From positions 1 through 64,000 of the forward strand of contig JAQGHR010000084.1 in assembly GCA_028291545.1 (NCBI GenBank): a stretch of 64,000 bases of DNA, read 5' to 3'. This document shows, piece by piece, positions 9,387-18,165 of the stretch. The stretch is from Planctomycetota bacterium (GTDB lineage Bacteria; Planctomycetota; Planctomycetia; Isosphaerales; Isosphaeraceae). A program made the position numbers and the translations under genes. Under the pieces are notes generated by a model. It saw nothing but the letters and a program-made list of their open reading frames with translations. It was not told where the DNA came from and ran no database searches. Every line of letters begins with the position of its first letter. Position 1 is the stretch's first letter.

Positions 9387-10172
9387 ATGAAGGACCAGGG
9401 CACCTTGAACCGGTTCCACTACGTCTCGCGCGACACTACGCATTGGATACCCACTCTGGAGTGGGAGACCGAGTCCGGATCGGTCCAGGCCACGCCCCCG
9501 CCGATGCCGGGAACGATCCGTCGCGACGAAACCGGCGGCCAACCCTCGCGAAGGCAGGGACCGACCGCGACCGCGAGGTCCGCGCCGCCCGTCGAGGCGG
9601 TCGAATTCCAGCCGGACGAGGCCGTTCCGCTCGTGATGGTTGATCCCGCGCTGGATAACTTCGTGCTGATCCCCTTCCCGGTGAGCGTCCTGCTCTTCAT
9701 GCATTTTATCACCTTCGGTTCCTATTCGTTTTTCCGAATTACCGGCCTCCACGCGAAGCTCCCCAAGCGGTTCCCGAACGACCTCACGGAAGGGCGTGCG
9801 ATCGGGTTCCTGCTCGTCCCGTTTTTCAACCTGTACTGGGTGTTCGTCGTTTACTATCGACTCTGCGTTCGCATCAACGAGCTCCTGGCGAAGTACGGGC
9901 TTCGCGGCTGGCTGTCGAGCGCGCTCGCGGTCACCATGTGCGGGTTCCTGGTCGGCCCGGCGCTCATGGCGATGGCGGGAAGCGTGGTCCTGTTGTTGCT
10001 CTGGATGAAGGAGTTCGAGGAGTTCAAGGAGGCGATCCTGATCTTCTTCGAGATCCCTCTCATCTTCGTGGTCTTCGACCTTTTCCTGGTGATCCCCCTG
10101 TTCGCCGCCCTGGTGCAGGGGAGCGTGAATCGACTGGGGCACGCGCAGATCGCCCGCCTCCTGGCGAAGTAG
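9387..10172 (+). CDS. hypothetical multi-pass membrane protein
   Basis: About 261 residues from the ATG at 9387 (a TTG nine bases upstream is possible). The first 80 residues are polar. Then come four hydrophobic regions: about 95-110, a long one around 130-155 (FLLVPFFNLYWVFVVYYRL), 175-205 and 215-245. The arrangement resembles small bacterial proteins in which paired helices flank a conserved NPFNxYW-like stretch, but I do not recognise a named family. It is the first gene of a co-oriented set; 44 bp downstream begins the interrupted P-loop gene, so transcription in one unit is likely. Confidence 0.7.
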   Translation: MKDQGTLNRFHYVSRDTTHWIPTLEWETESGSVQATPPPMPGTIRRDETGGQPSRRQGPTATARSAPPVEAVEFQPDEAVPLVMVDPALDNFVLIPFPVSVLLFMHFITFGSYSFFRITGLHAKLPKRFPNDLTEGRAIGFLLVPFFNLYWVFVVYYRLCVRINELLAKYGLRGWLSSALAVTMCGFLVGPALMAMAGSVVLLLLWMKEFEEFKEAILIFFEIPLIFVVFDLFLVIPLFAALVQGSVNRLGHAQIARLLAK

Positions 10173-10216
10173 GTTGACGGATTCCGTGGTATTGTCCGGG
10201 CGAGTCTCGGAGATCG

Positions 10217-10984
10217 GTGGCACATGACCCATCCCCATCCGTCCACGACAACCATCCCGCTCCGCGCCGTCATCTCTCGCTGCCTCGGTCGCTGCTGGAG
10301 TTCGAGCCGCTCTTCGTCTCGATCCTCGGCAGCCCTTCGTGCGGGAAGTCGTATTACCTGGCCTCGATGATCTGATCGCTCCGCAAGACCTTGCCGTCGA
10401 TGTTCGCGATTCGCTTCACCGACGCCGACGCCGTATCGAACCAGAACCTGATCGGTTACGAGGAGCGGCTGTTCCTCAGCGAGACGGCCGATCAAGAGGT
10501 CGCGCTTTCCGACCTGATCGCGAAGGCCCAACTCCAGGGCGACCTGTACCATTCCGTTCGTCACGGCCAGTTCACGGTCTCCTACCTTCGGCCGTTCTCG
10601 TTCCTGGTCCAGCCATCCGACGGCCATCCCCGGCGAGACGCCCCCAACTCCGCGCGTGTCCTTTGCCTGGGCGAGTTCCTGAAGGTTCGCGACGTCGAAT
10701 TTTCGTTCTCGTGCCCCAGGCCCGGAATCGTGCCGCGAGCCTTCCCGTGGGAGGGAACCTCCGGCACGCCGACCGTGAATATTTCCCGGGATGGCACGCG
10801 CGTGGTGGCCCGCTACGAACCGCCGCGAAGCTGGCCCTGGTCGGACTTGATCGACGTCCGCGTCACGCGGCTGCGCGTGAGTCGGCTCGTCGACCGCGTC
10901 TGGGTCGATCTGGCCGTTCTCGAACCCGAACCCACCCCGAGGATGCACGGACATGGCGGCGAATTACCGCAAGGTCGTCGATGA
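10217..10984 (+). pseudogene. P-loop NTPase-like gene interrupted by an in-frame TGA
   Basis: Reading one frame from the GTG at 10217 gives 255 codons with one internal stop, TGA at 10373-10375. Before the stop the frame encodes FEPLFVSILGSPSCGKSYYL, with a Walker A-type GSPSCGKS. After it the same frame continues without a break (SLRKTLPSMFAIRFTDADAV) to 10984. The stop sits where a TGG (Trp) codon would restore one protein, so a single G-to-A change explains it. The downstream piece alone has only a weak TTG start at 10391. The 3' end overlaps the next gene by 32 bases. A Walker A family with a following beta-rich region is inferred; no clear Walker B or GTPase NKxD motif was found, so the exact NTPase class is open. 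A sequencing error is possible. Confidence 0.6.
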
Positions 10985-12086
10985 GATCCGCGGCTTCATG
11001 GGTTCGCCCGACCAGACCGAGGACGAGCAGATCAAGGTCCTGGCCAACCAGTACGCCGTGGCATGCCGCGAGGTGAACGATCGGCTGCGGCGCTGCGGCG
11101 AACTGCTCGAACAGGGCCTGAGGCCGCAGGCGATCGAGCTTGCCGAGATCGAGCCCGACCTGCTCGAAAGCACGGTCCTGCTCGACTTCCCCGATCGCCT
11201 CGCCTGGGAGGAAATCGCCGCCTCCTACGGCTGGGACCGCGCCTACGGCCTGAAGCTGGAGACGGCCGACCTCTTGAACCAGGGCTATCACCTCGAAGAG
11301 CAGCTTGGTCCCCTGATGCACAAGCACCGCCTGCTCGCGCTCTCGCAAGCACCGCTGGAAACCCGCATCGACGTCATGCGCCAGATCGCGGCGGTTGATA
11401 GCATCAGCCCCTTCTGGCATGACGATCTCCGTACCTTCGAGACCGCCCGATTCCTCCAGCTCGCCGAGCTTGGCCGTCGCGCCGACCAAGCCTCCGACGT
11501 GGGCCTGATGACGACCGTGGTGCAGGAAGTGCGAACGGGGGCCTGGCTCCAGAAGCCGCCCTCGCGCCTCGTCCGGCACGCCCAGCAACTTGCGTCGCGA
11601 ATCAGCGACATGGAGACCCTGCCCCGTCTTGCCGAACAGCTCGGCGACGCGCATCAAAGCTCCGACCTGGTCTGGGGCCGCGAGCTTCGCGCGGAATGGA
11701 ACGAAGCCCTTCGCGACGCGGCCGCGGGAAATGCCGAGTGGCAGCTAGCCCCACATCTCGGCCGATCCACCAGGGCGCCTCTGGAGTGGCTCAAGGCCGA
11801 GGACCGGCGAGAAGCCCTCGACCAGGCCTTTCAACAGGAATTGGACCTCCTCTACGAGGCCATCCAGGCCAAAGTTTCGTGGTCTCGGCTACGCCAGCAC
11901 CGCGACGCGGTCCTGGCCTACAACGAGGGGATTCCGGAGCCGTTCGGGGACATCTATCGAAATTATCGAAACAATGTCGTCTTCGATTACGTCGCGAAGA
12001 TGGTATTATTTATTGCTTTTCTGGCAGGATCGTTTGCCGCTGTTATCTATCTCCTCCACCGACTTGCGGGTGCCAAGTCCCCGTGA
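10953..12086 (+). CDS. hypothetical helical protein with C-terminal membrane anchor
   Basis: 377 residues from the ATG at 10953, with GAGG nine bases upstream. Mostly alpha-helical and acidic, without recognisable motifs, until a single C-terminal hydrophobic segment (about 348-370, MVLFIAFLAGSFAAVIYLL) followed by a short basic tail: a tail-anchored topology with the bulk in the cytoplasm. Its start lies inside the last 32 bases of the interrupted P-loop NTPase gene, so the two were probably translationally coupled. Inference: a partner of the NTPase at the membrane. Not assigned to a family. Confidence 0.75.
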   Translation: MAANYRKVVDEIRGFMGSPDQTEDEQIKVLANQYAVACREVNDRLRRCGELLEQGLRPQAIELAEIEPDLLESTVLLDFPDRLAWEEIAASYGWDRAYGLKLETADLLNQGYHLEEQLGPLMHKHRLLALSQAPLETRIDVMRQIAAVDSISPFWHDDLRTFETARFLQLAELGRRADQASDVGLMTTVVQEVRTGAWLQKPPSRLVRHAQQLASRISDMETLPRLAEQLGDAHQSSDLVWGRELRAEWNEALRDAAAGNAEWQLAPHLGRSTRAPLEWLKAEDRREALDQAFQQELDLLYEAIQAKVSWSRLRQHRDAVLAYNEGIPEPFGDIYRNYRNNVVFDYVAKMVLFIAFLAGSFAAVIYLLHRLAGAKSP

Positions 12087-12152
12087 GCTAGCCGTCGTTC
12101 GGTTCGACGAGCCGCCCCACACCTCGTTTCGAACGAACTCGCGGGAGGTCCC

Positions 12153-12938
12153 ATGCAGACGACCCAATCGACGGTCTGGTTCATCCGAGTCCAGGGCCGG
12201 GTTCGTGGCCCCTTCCCGCTTGCGAAATTACAGCAACTTCGCGACCAGGGACGCCTCGATCACCGCACCGAGATCTCCGAGAATCGAGCCTCCTGGATGG
12301 CGGCCGGTTCCCTGCTGGAGCTGTATCCTCCCGGCTCGATCCCCGTCGAGGTCGTCAAAGGCCCTCACGACAAGGCCTGGTTCTATCAGCAAGACGGCCA
12401 GCGCGTCGGCCCTGTTCCGCTCACGACCCTGCAACTCATGGCCTCCTCCGGCCAGCTCGAACCCCATGAACTGGTCTGGGCCGAAGGCATGGCGACGTGG
12501 GGACCCGCCTCGCACGTTTCCGAGCTCGGCTATCTCCAGCTTGGGCCGCGTGTGTTCAGTTCATTCAGCACGGGCAAGAAAATCCTGGTCCTCGTGCCGG
12601 TGCTGGCCCTCTTCATTGTGCCGGCTTGGTTCGTGCTGAAGATCAACTACGAAAGGGTGGAAGAGCAAAAGAGGGTGGCGGAAGTGGCACGCCAGGATAA
12701 GATCCATCAGGAGAAGATGGACCAGCAGGATCGGATTCATAGGGACGATGTCGCTCGGCAGGAGAGGCAGCGAGCGGAAGACCTGGATATCGAAGAGAGA
12801 AAAATCGCAGCCGCCCGAAGTCATACCGCAGCCGTTCAGGAGAACGCGAACCAAGCGAACATGCATGCCGAGCGGCAGGAGAGACAACTGCGAGATATTG
12901 ACATGGGTACGGTCAAGAGAGGTTTTTTGGTGGCGTAA
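12153..12938 (+). CDS. double GYF-domain membrane protein with coiled coil
   Basis: 261 residues from an ATG preceded by GGAGG at five bases. Two GYF_2-type (DUF4339) domains are visible: residues about 8-58 (WFIRVQGRVRGPFPLAKLQQL ... SWMAAGSL) and 75-125 (WFYQQDGQRVGPVPLTTLQLM ... TWGPAS). A transmembrane helix follows (about 143-162), then a highly charged, heptad-like coiled coil (about 168-255, rich in Glu, Lys, Gln, Arg). GYF_2 domains bind proline-rich peptides. The Pro-rich protein at 6237-6893 would be one local candidate ligand, which is speculation. It is last in the co-oriented module and meets the NfeD/ClpP gene tail to tail. Confidence 0.85.
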   Translation: MQTTQSTVWFIRVQGRVRGPFPLAKLQQLRDQGRLDHRTEISENRASWMAAGSLLELYPPGSIPVEVVKGPHDKAWFYQQDGQRVGPVPLTTLQLMASSGQLEPHELVWAEGMATWGPASHVSELGYLQLGPRVFSSFSTGKKILVLVPVLALFIVPAWFVLKINYERVEEQKRVAEVARQDKIHQEKMDQQDRIHRDDVARQERQRAEDLDIEERKIAAARSHTAAVQENANQANMHAERQERQLRDIDMGTVKRGFLVA

Positions 12939-13008
12939 TCCCACCGAAATAGGCTCCGCTTGGTGCCCTCAAGGTAACGTCACCTTCCGAGCCCCTCACC
13001 CCTCAGAT

Positions 13009-15207
13009 TCACGCCTTCTTGACGATCACCTTCGAGCCCTGGACCTCAACCACCTCGACCTCGCTATCGCGTTCGATGTAGAAACCGTCGGCGATGACGT
13101 CGACGAGCATCTCGCCGAAGCGGGCCTTGCCGGTGGGCTTGAGGGCGGTCGTGGTGCGGCCGACCTCGCCGAGGAGGAAGAACAGGGAGAATTCGCCGTC
13201 ATCGACCCGAGGCTTGCCATCGGGGGTGTCCGGCCCAGCGGAGAGATCGGGGGGGACGAGGACCATCCGGCGGAACAGGGGCATGTGGGGGAAGTAGCGG
13301 CCGACGACGACGGCGGCGACCGAGACGGTGAGGATCGCGCCGGTGACCTCCATCATGGTCTGGCTCATCTGGTGGTATTCATACTCTTGCGTCGGCCAGA
13401 CGAAGGTATGGCTGGCCATGATCACGCTGACGAGGATCAGCAGGATGCCGGACAGGCCGAAGACCGCGAATCCGGGGAAGACGAACAGTTCCAGCGCCAG
13501 GCAGACCACGCCGACCAGGAACAGCAAAATCTCAAGCTGATCGGCCGTCCCGCCCAGGTAGTGGCTCCAGAAAAACAGCAGGAAGGCCAGCGCCGAGATG
13601 ATCGCCGGCAGGCCGATGCCCGGCAGTTTCAGCTCCAGGATCAGCATGAAAAGCCCGATGAACAGCAGCAATCCGCTCATCCAGGGGCTGTTCAGGGTCG
13701 CGACCAGGTTGTCGACCCAGCTCGCCTTGGCGCTCTTGGGCGGCTTGCTGAGTCCGAAGGACGACCACAATTCCTCGTCCGTCTTGACCACCTGAGTCGC
13801 CAGGCCGAGCGACAGCGCCGCGTCGGCCGTGAGCGTCAGCACCTCGCCGGCCGGCTTGATCGTGGCCTGAATCGTGTGGCGGCCCGCCTTGACCTCGGAA
13901 TCGAGCAACGCGACGACGGCCCCGGTCTGATTGTCGTTGACCTGGACGACGACACATTGGGAGTCGACCATCGCGCGGGCGATCGCCGCGGGATGCCCCT
14001 TCTTGCGGGCCATCTCCTCGGCCGCCCGAGCGATCACGGCCTCATTGATCTCGTCGTTGCCGTTCCGGCCGCTGACAGCCCGACCGGCGTCGCCCATGGT
14101 CGCGCCCTGCTTGAAAACGATCTTGTCGCAAGCCAGAGGGATTAACGACGCCAGCCCTCGCGCTTCCTCCTCGACGTACGCCACCGTCTCGATGCCCTTC
14201 AAGTCGCTCAATTCCTGGGCGATCAAGGTGATGGCGCGTTCGTCTCCGCCCGGGCTTCGCAGACGAATAAAGATACGGCTCGTCTTCTTGTTGGCGACCT
14301 GTTCGGCCAGATAGCGACGGGCGACGTTCTCGTCGCCGCGCGTGATCGGGCCATCAAAGATCAGTTCGCCCGATTCGCTGTCGAGGGCCGCTAGGTACGC
14401 CGTCGAGTCCATCCCGTAGGCCTTGCGGACAGCCCCCAGATCGTCGAGCACGCGGGAAGCCACGCCGTGATCACGGGCCGATTCGGCCTTCAGGACGCCC
14501 CGGGTCCCACCCTCCCAGAAGAGGGGGCTGTCGGAGACCTGATGCTCCTTGCCGAACGCTGCCAGGTCGCGACCCAGGACGAAATGAACCTGATTGTCGG
14601 CCGTCTTCACGAGGTGGACGTCCAGCGTCTTGTCCACCATGCCCAGGAATAGCGCGCGTTCCGACTCCCGGCCCTTCTTCTTGGCAAGCGTCTGGACCGC
14701 GGCAACCGCCACGTCATCGACCGGTTGGCCGTCGGGGGTGATCGGCCCGAGCGACGCGTCCGGGCCCATCACGATCTCGTCGCAGGCCAGGACCGCGAGG
14801 ACCGCGTAGCCCTTCAGCGGTTGGGGTACGTAGGCTACCGTGCGCCCTTTCGTCCGCTCCGAGTGAGTGATCTCCAGCGTCAAGAATCTCGCGAGGTCGT
14901 TCGAAACACCCAACGGGCTCTTGCCGGGGTCCTTGTCGCCGGGCAGGAACTCAAAGACCACGATCGGTTCGGGCTTCTTCCCGTCCGGTCCGGCCGGCCG
15001 TCGCGAGACCTTGTCCAGAAACGGCAAGACGCTTTCCCGGATCTGCTGGATGGCAAGGTCGGTGATCGGCTCCACCACCCGCACCGCCCCGCTGGGGCTG
15101 CCGTTGGGCTTCGCATCGGGCGGTTCTTGCGAGAACGAACGGCCCGCAACGGCGGCCGCGATCCCACACGAAAGCACCAGGAGCGAGAGCAGTCTTGAGC
15201 GTATCAT
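13009..15207 (-). CDS. long NfeD/ClpP-class membrane protein with two ClpP-like domains
   Basis: The ATG at 15207 gives 732 residues and puts a signal peptide at the N-terminus (LLSLLVLSCGIAAAVAG). Two ClpP/SppA-like units follow: about 55-230 (TVAYVPQPLKGYAVLAVLACDEIVM-type core near 145) and about 290-480 (core TVAYVEEEARGLASLIPLACDKIV). Then come four to five membrane helices (about 520-640) and a C-terminal NfeD OB-fold domain (ARFGEMLVDVIADGFYI). In active NfeD/SppA proteases the ASAG-type segment before the ALACDxI helix carries the nucleophilic Ser; by eye both copies here have Gly at that place, so proteolysis may be lost. This is the NfeD1b-like architecture that pairs with stomatin/flotillin proteins; floA lies 5 kb away. 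Confidence 0.85.
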   Translation of the reverse strand: MIRSRLLSLLVLSCGIAAAVAGRSFSQEPPDAKPNGSPSGAVRVVEPITDLAIQQIRESVLPFLDKVSRRPAGPDGKKPEPIVVFEFLPGDKDPGKSPLGVSNDLARFLTLEITHSERTKGRTVAYVPQPLKGYAVLAVLACDEIVMGPDASLGPITPDGQPVDDVAVAAVQTLAKKKGRESERALFLGMVDKTLDVHLVKTADNQVHFVLGRDLAAFGKEHQVSDSPLFWEGGTRGVLKAESARDHGVASRVLDDLGAVRKAYGMDSTAYLAALDSESGELIFDGPITRGDENVARRYLAEQVANKKTSRIFIRLRSPGGDERAITLIAQELSDLKGIETVAYVEEEARGLASLIPLACDKIVFKQGATMGDAGRAVSGRNGNDEINEAVIARAAEEMARKKGHPAAIARAMVDSQCVVVQVNDNQTGAVVALLDSEVKAGRHTIQATIKPAGEVLTLTADAALSLGLATQVVKTDEELWSSFGLSKPPKSAKASWVDNLVATLNSPWMSGLLLFIGLFMLILELKLPGIGLPAIISALAFLLFFWSHYLGGTADQLEILLFLVGVVCLALELFVFPGFAVFGLSGILLILVSVIMASHTFVWPTQEYEYHQMSQTMMEVTGAILTVSVAAVVVGRYFPHMPLFRRMVLVPPDLSAGPDTPDGKPRVDDGEFSLFFLLGEVGRTTTALKPTGKARFGEMLVDVIADGFYIERDSEVEVVEVQGSKVIVKKA

Positions 15208-15891
15208 GAGGTGCGAGACTCCCTCCGGGACGGGCCGTGAATCCGCCGATCGGGGCCGGTTCGCCCCGATCGAGTCGAGCCTCGAGGACCGACGTCCGGT
15301 TCGGTCACCGTCGCACGGCTCCAGAAGAGAGGTCATGCCGACGAAGACCGTTCACAGTCCGGTCCACATCGCCGATTATAAGCCCCCGGAAAGGATGAGT
15401 CAAACCGCCGCGACCGGCCCGACCGCCTTCCGCCCGCCGTCATGCCTCACTTGCAACAAGGGACTTGAATCAGCAACTGATCACATAAATTAAGTCGGTC
15501 CGGGAAGATGCGCATGCATAAAGATTTATGAGAGTACGGGCTACGTCAAATCCCCTGTGCTCCGCCACTCCGCATGGTGGATCGCGGCCGGGAATGGATG
15601 TGCCTGAACGCAAGCTCCCGCCCGAGGCTCGCGGCGTTTGCGCCCGTACAGGGCGGAGCCCATCTCCTCGCGTTGCCGCACTCGCGGATCGAAGGTGGCT
15701 CTTGTGTCTCGCTTCAGCTCTCTTGCTGCGTTTTTCGGGACCGGATGGGCGATGCGGAAAGGATCGTTGGACAGGCGACGGAAGCCCCGGCGACGAAACA
15801 TGATCAAGATCGGGACAGCATGGCGTTCGCACCGGGAGCAAGAACCGGCGCGGACGCCTGCTTCCAGGTCTCGCTTCGACCTTGTTTCAAC
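15208..15891. other. gene-free stretch
   Basis: 684 bp between two minus-strand genes. It is less G+C-rich around 15470-15545. Several overlapping open frames of about 90-120 codons on both strands disagree in phase and lack family features, so none is called. It should contain the promoter of the NfeD/ClpP gene. Confidence 0.4.
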
Positions 15892-17061
15892 TCACCTTGC
15901 TGAAGGCGTCAGGTTGCCGAAGAGTCCGTCTTTCTCACCATTGGGTCCGGCGGTGAAGAAAAGGGTATCCACGGGGCCGGCCTGGGCTCCGTTGCCGAAC
16001 GAGAGGCCCCAGAGGCCGTCGATGGTGAGGGGCTTCCTGTTCGTGCCCGAGAGTTGGCCGGCAAACGTGGCCTTCCTGCGGCCAATCTTGAAGGCGTTGA
16101 TGCGGCCGTCTCCGAAGTCGCCGACGAGGAGGTCACCCGAGAATTTGCCGAACGTGCTGGGTGCGAGGGCCAGACCCCACGGCGAGTTCAACGTCCCCTT
16201 GCGGGCGATGCGGGAAATCAAGGTCCCGTTCGAGTCGAACAGGTCCACGAAGCCGTTGCCCTTGCCGGCGACGTCGTCATGCTTCGCGCCGTTCTGTTTG
16301 GCGAAGGTCACCAGTATGTCCGAGCCGATCGTCCTGATGCCGAATGGCGCGAATCCACTCGGAATCTTCGAATCCGTGAACGCGCCGGACGGTAACGTCA
16401 CCGGCTTGAAGTTCGCGTCGAAAACGTCGACCGTCCCGGCGTGGAAATTGGTCGCGAAAAGGCGGTTTCCCGACGAAGAGGAACCGAGCGCAAGTCCTTT
16501 GTAGACCGCGCCTGAGGCCGAATTGTCCACCGCGAGAATGGCGTGGGTCGCGTCAACTGTCGGGCTCCAACCGCTGATGGTACCGTCCTCTGTGGCGAAG
16601 ATGAACACCGAGGAGCCGGTCTTGCCGCCGGACGTGACCGAGAAATCGGTCGAGCCGTTAAAGACGATGCCCGTCGGGGCGGCCGTCGACGTGGATCCTC
16701 CTGGCGCGGGGATGGTGACGATCAGGGGTTGAGGCGTTCCCGAACCATTGTAAAGCGTGGAGACGCCCTTGCCGTTGTCCGAGATCCAGAATGGGCTCGA
16801 CGCACTCGCGACAATCCCCCAGGGGTTCACCAGATTCGGGTCGGCCCTGGCGGCCGGAACGATCGTGGTGTCGTTGCTGACGAGGTTCGTCTGGATATAC
16901 GTCTTCGACCTTGCGACGTGGTGCGCGAGCGTCGTCACGCCATGGACATGGGACAGCAATTCACGCCCCTCCAGGCGCTCGGCCTGGAGACTGAGGGTGC
17001 GCTTTCTTCGGTCTCGGGCGACACAAGTCGGACGACCCAAGAGCTTTCGAAGCGTCATCAT
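15892..17061 (-). CDS. TIGR03118 family beta-propeller-like protein with LEPR-XLL-like N-terminus
   Basis: 389 residues. The body matches TIGR03118 proteins: NLVSNDTTIVPAARADPNLVNPWGI, FWISDNGKGVSTLYNG, GTPQPLIVTIP, and later PFGIRTIG and LNSPWGLALAPSTFG, which form repeated blade-like strands. The N-terminus (about residues 20-38) is basic and reads SLQAERLEGRELLSHV, a variant of the planctomycete LEPR-XLL motif that marks proteins handled by a dedicated surface or export route. Role unknown; a secreted or surface protein is inferred. Confidence 0.85.
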   Translation of the reverse strand: MMTLRKLLGRPTCVARDRRKRTLSLQAERLEGRELLSHVHGVTTLAHHVARSKTYIQTNLVSNDTTIVPAARADPNLVNPWGIVASASSPFWISDNGKGVSTLYNGSGTPQPLIVTIPAPGGSTSTAAPTGIVFNGSTDFSVTSGGKTGSSVFIFATEDGTISGWSPTVDATHAILAVDNSASGAVYKGLALGSSSSGNRLFATNFHAGTVDVFDANFKPVTLPSGAFTDSKIPSGFAPFGIRTIGSDILVTFAKQNGAKHDDVAGKGNGFVDLFDSNGTLISRIARKGTLNSPWGLALAPSTFGKFSGDLLVGDFGDGRINAFKIGRRKATFAGQLSGTNRKPLTIDGLWGLSFGNGAQAGPVDTLFFTAGPNGEKDGLFGNLTPSAR

Positions 17062-17436
17062 GGTGTCCTCGACATGGCTACTTGGAGAGAAATCCTCGGC
17101 ACGCCGGGACGGCGACCTGGCTCACGAAAGGATTGCTTCCGAAAAGTTGAGTCGAGTTCAGGGCCGTCTCGGTTGAGTCTCGTTGAGAGAGACGGCCGAT
17201 GCACTTCGCGCACCAACAGGTGAAGACAGGAGCAGAAATTCAGGTTTTTCTGCCACCACCCGACATTCGCGGTTGCCCGAACATGCGGACGCCGACAATC
17301 GCCCTTCGCGCGACCCGTGGAGCGTCTCGCTCTGTCGCCGGGGAGCGCGGCCGCGTCCGCGCCGGGAATCGCCAAAACAAACACCCGGCGCGGACGCGGC
17401 AGGGCTAGCCGATGGTTCTGCGAGAGGCTCGTGCGA
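17062..17436. other. intergenic region with hairpins
   Basis: 375 bp between two minus-strand genes. It holds a 9-bp stem hairpin at 17162-17197, about 100 bases upstream of the TIGR03118 gene, and the stronger terminator-like repeat described separately. No coding frame is convincing. Confidence 0.4.
17350..17400 (-). terminator. terminator-like 17-bp inverted repeat
   Basis: A perfect 17-bp, almost pure G/C inverted repeat (17350-17366 with 17384-17400) with a 17-nt A/C-rich loop lies 36 bases after the stop of the gene at 17437-18165. There is no T-run, so it would act as a very stable 3' hairpin rather than a textbook intrinsic terminator. Confidence 0.55.
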
Positions 17437-18165
17437 TCATGACGAGAACGTCTTCGTTCTCGCGTGTGCCGAGTCCTCCCGAATGGTCCACTCTTCTCCG
17501 GAAAAGCCCGAATCCGTGATCGCCCGGAGGGAAGGAAGCCCCGTGGCGTGTTCGATCGCCACGACATCGTCGGTCGGAGAGAAGGCGTACGCCTGAGTCT
17601 GCCCGCCGATCCTGGCGAGGAACCACTTGCCCACCTTGTTTCGATCGCGGCCCGTTCCAGGCAAGAAGACGACTCCGTCCCAGCCCTCGATCCCGGTCCG
17701 CGAGGGCGTTCGCCCCTTTCCAACCGGGGCAGCCGACATCGCCAACCGGAGCGAACCGCCGGACACCCCGGTCAAGCGGATCGCGCCGGGGAGATGAACC
17801 GCGAGTTCGATCTCACCGCGCTGATACGGAGTTGAGAAGAAGGCGCGCTCCATCGTCGCGAAGATCCGAGACGTGTTGAACGCGGCCGCGAGGTAGATTC
17901 CCTGCCGCCCGTCACCGTCGTCCTCCCGGCGAGCAAAAACCGAGATGCAGACTTCTCGGAACGTCAGCCCCAGGAACTTCGACTCGATGGCGCTGATCAA
18001 GACCCGCGCCTTGCCGTCGAATTCCTCCGGGACGAGCCGGTCCGGCTTCATCCGATCTCTCCAGAAGCCGAGATCCGCCCTGCCCAGCAGTGCGATCTCG
18101 CTGACGTGCGGCAGGACCGCGACATACTTGGGCGTCGTCTTCGACAAAAGCTGTTTGACGGTCAT
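17437..18165 (-). CDS. hypothetical protein, possibly acetoacetate-decarboxylase-like fold
   Basis: The ATG at 18165 gives 242 residues. Its ATGA overlaps the stop of the upstream TIGR03067 gene by four bases, which fixes this start and shows translational coupling. The longer upstream frame is a shadow of that gene. The pattern FWRDRMKPDRLVP, then strands LISAIESKFLGLTFREVCISVFA, is reminiscent of acetoacetate-decarboxylase-like proteins, where a lysine forms a Schiff base; I cannot confirm the catalytic Lys. No signal peptide. A strong hairpin follows the gene. Confidence 0.7.
   Translation of the reverse strand: MTVKQLLSKTTPKYVAVLPHVSEIALLGRADLGFWRDRMKPDRLVPEEFDGKARVLISAIESKFLGLTFREVCISVFARREDDGDGRQGIYLAAAFNTSRIFATMERAFFSTPYQRGEIELAVHLPGAIRLTGVSGGSLRLAMSAAPVGKGRTPSRTGIEGWDGVVFLPGTGRDRNKVGKWFLARIGGQTQAYAFSPTDDVVAIEHATGLPSLRAITDSGFSGEEWTIREDSAHARTKTFSS

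Noticed and set aside
10373-10375. TGA as a selenocysteine codon in the P-loop gene
   Set aside because: Position fits Trp, not Cys, and no SECIS-like hairpin is evident right after it.
15470-15841. 123-codon minus frame upstream of the TIGR03118 gene region
   Set aside because: No signal peptide or motif and several equally long frames overlap it; taken as non-coding.
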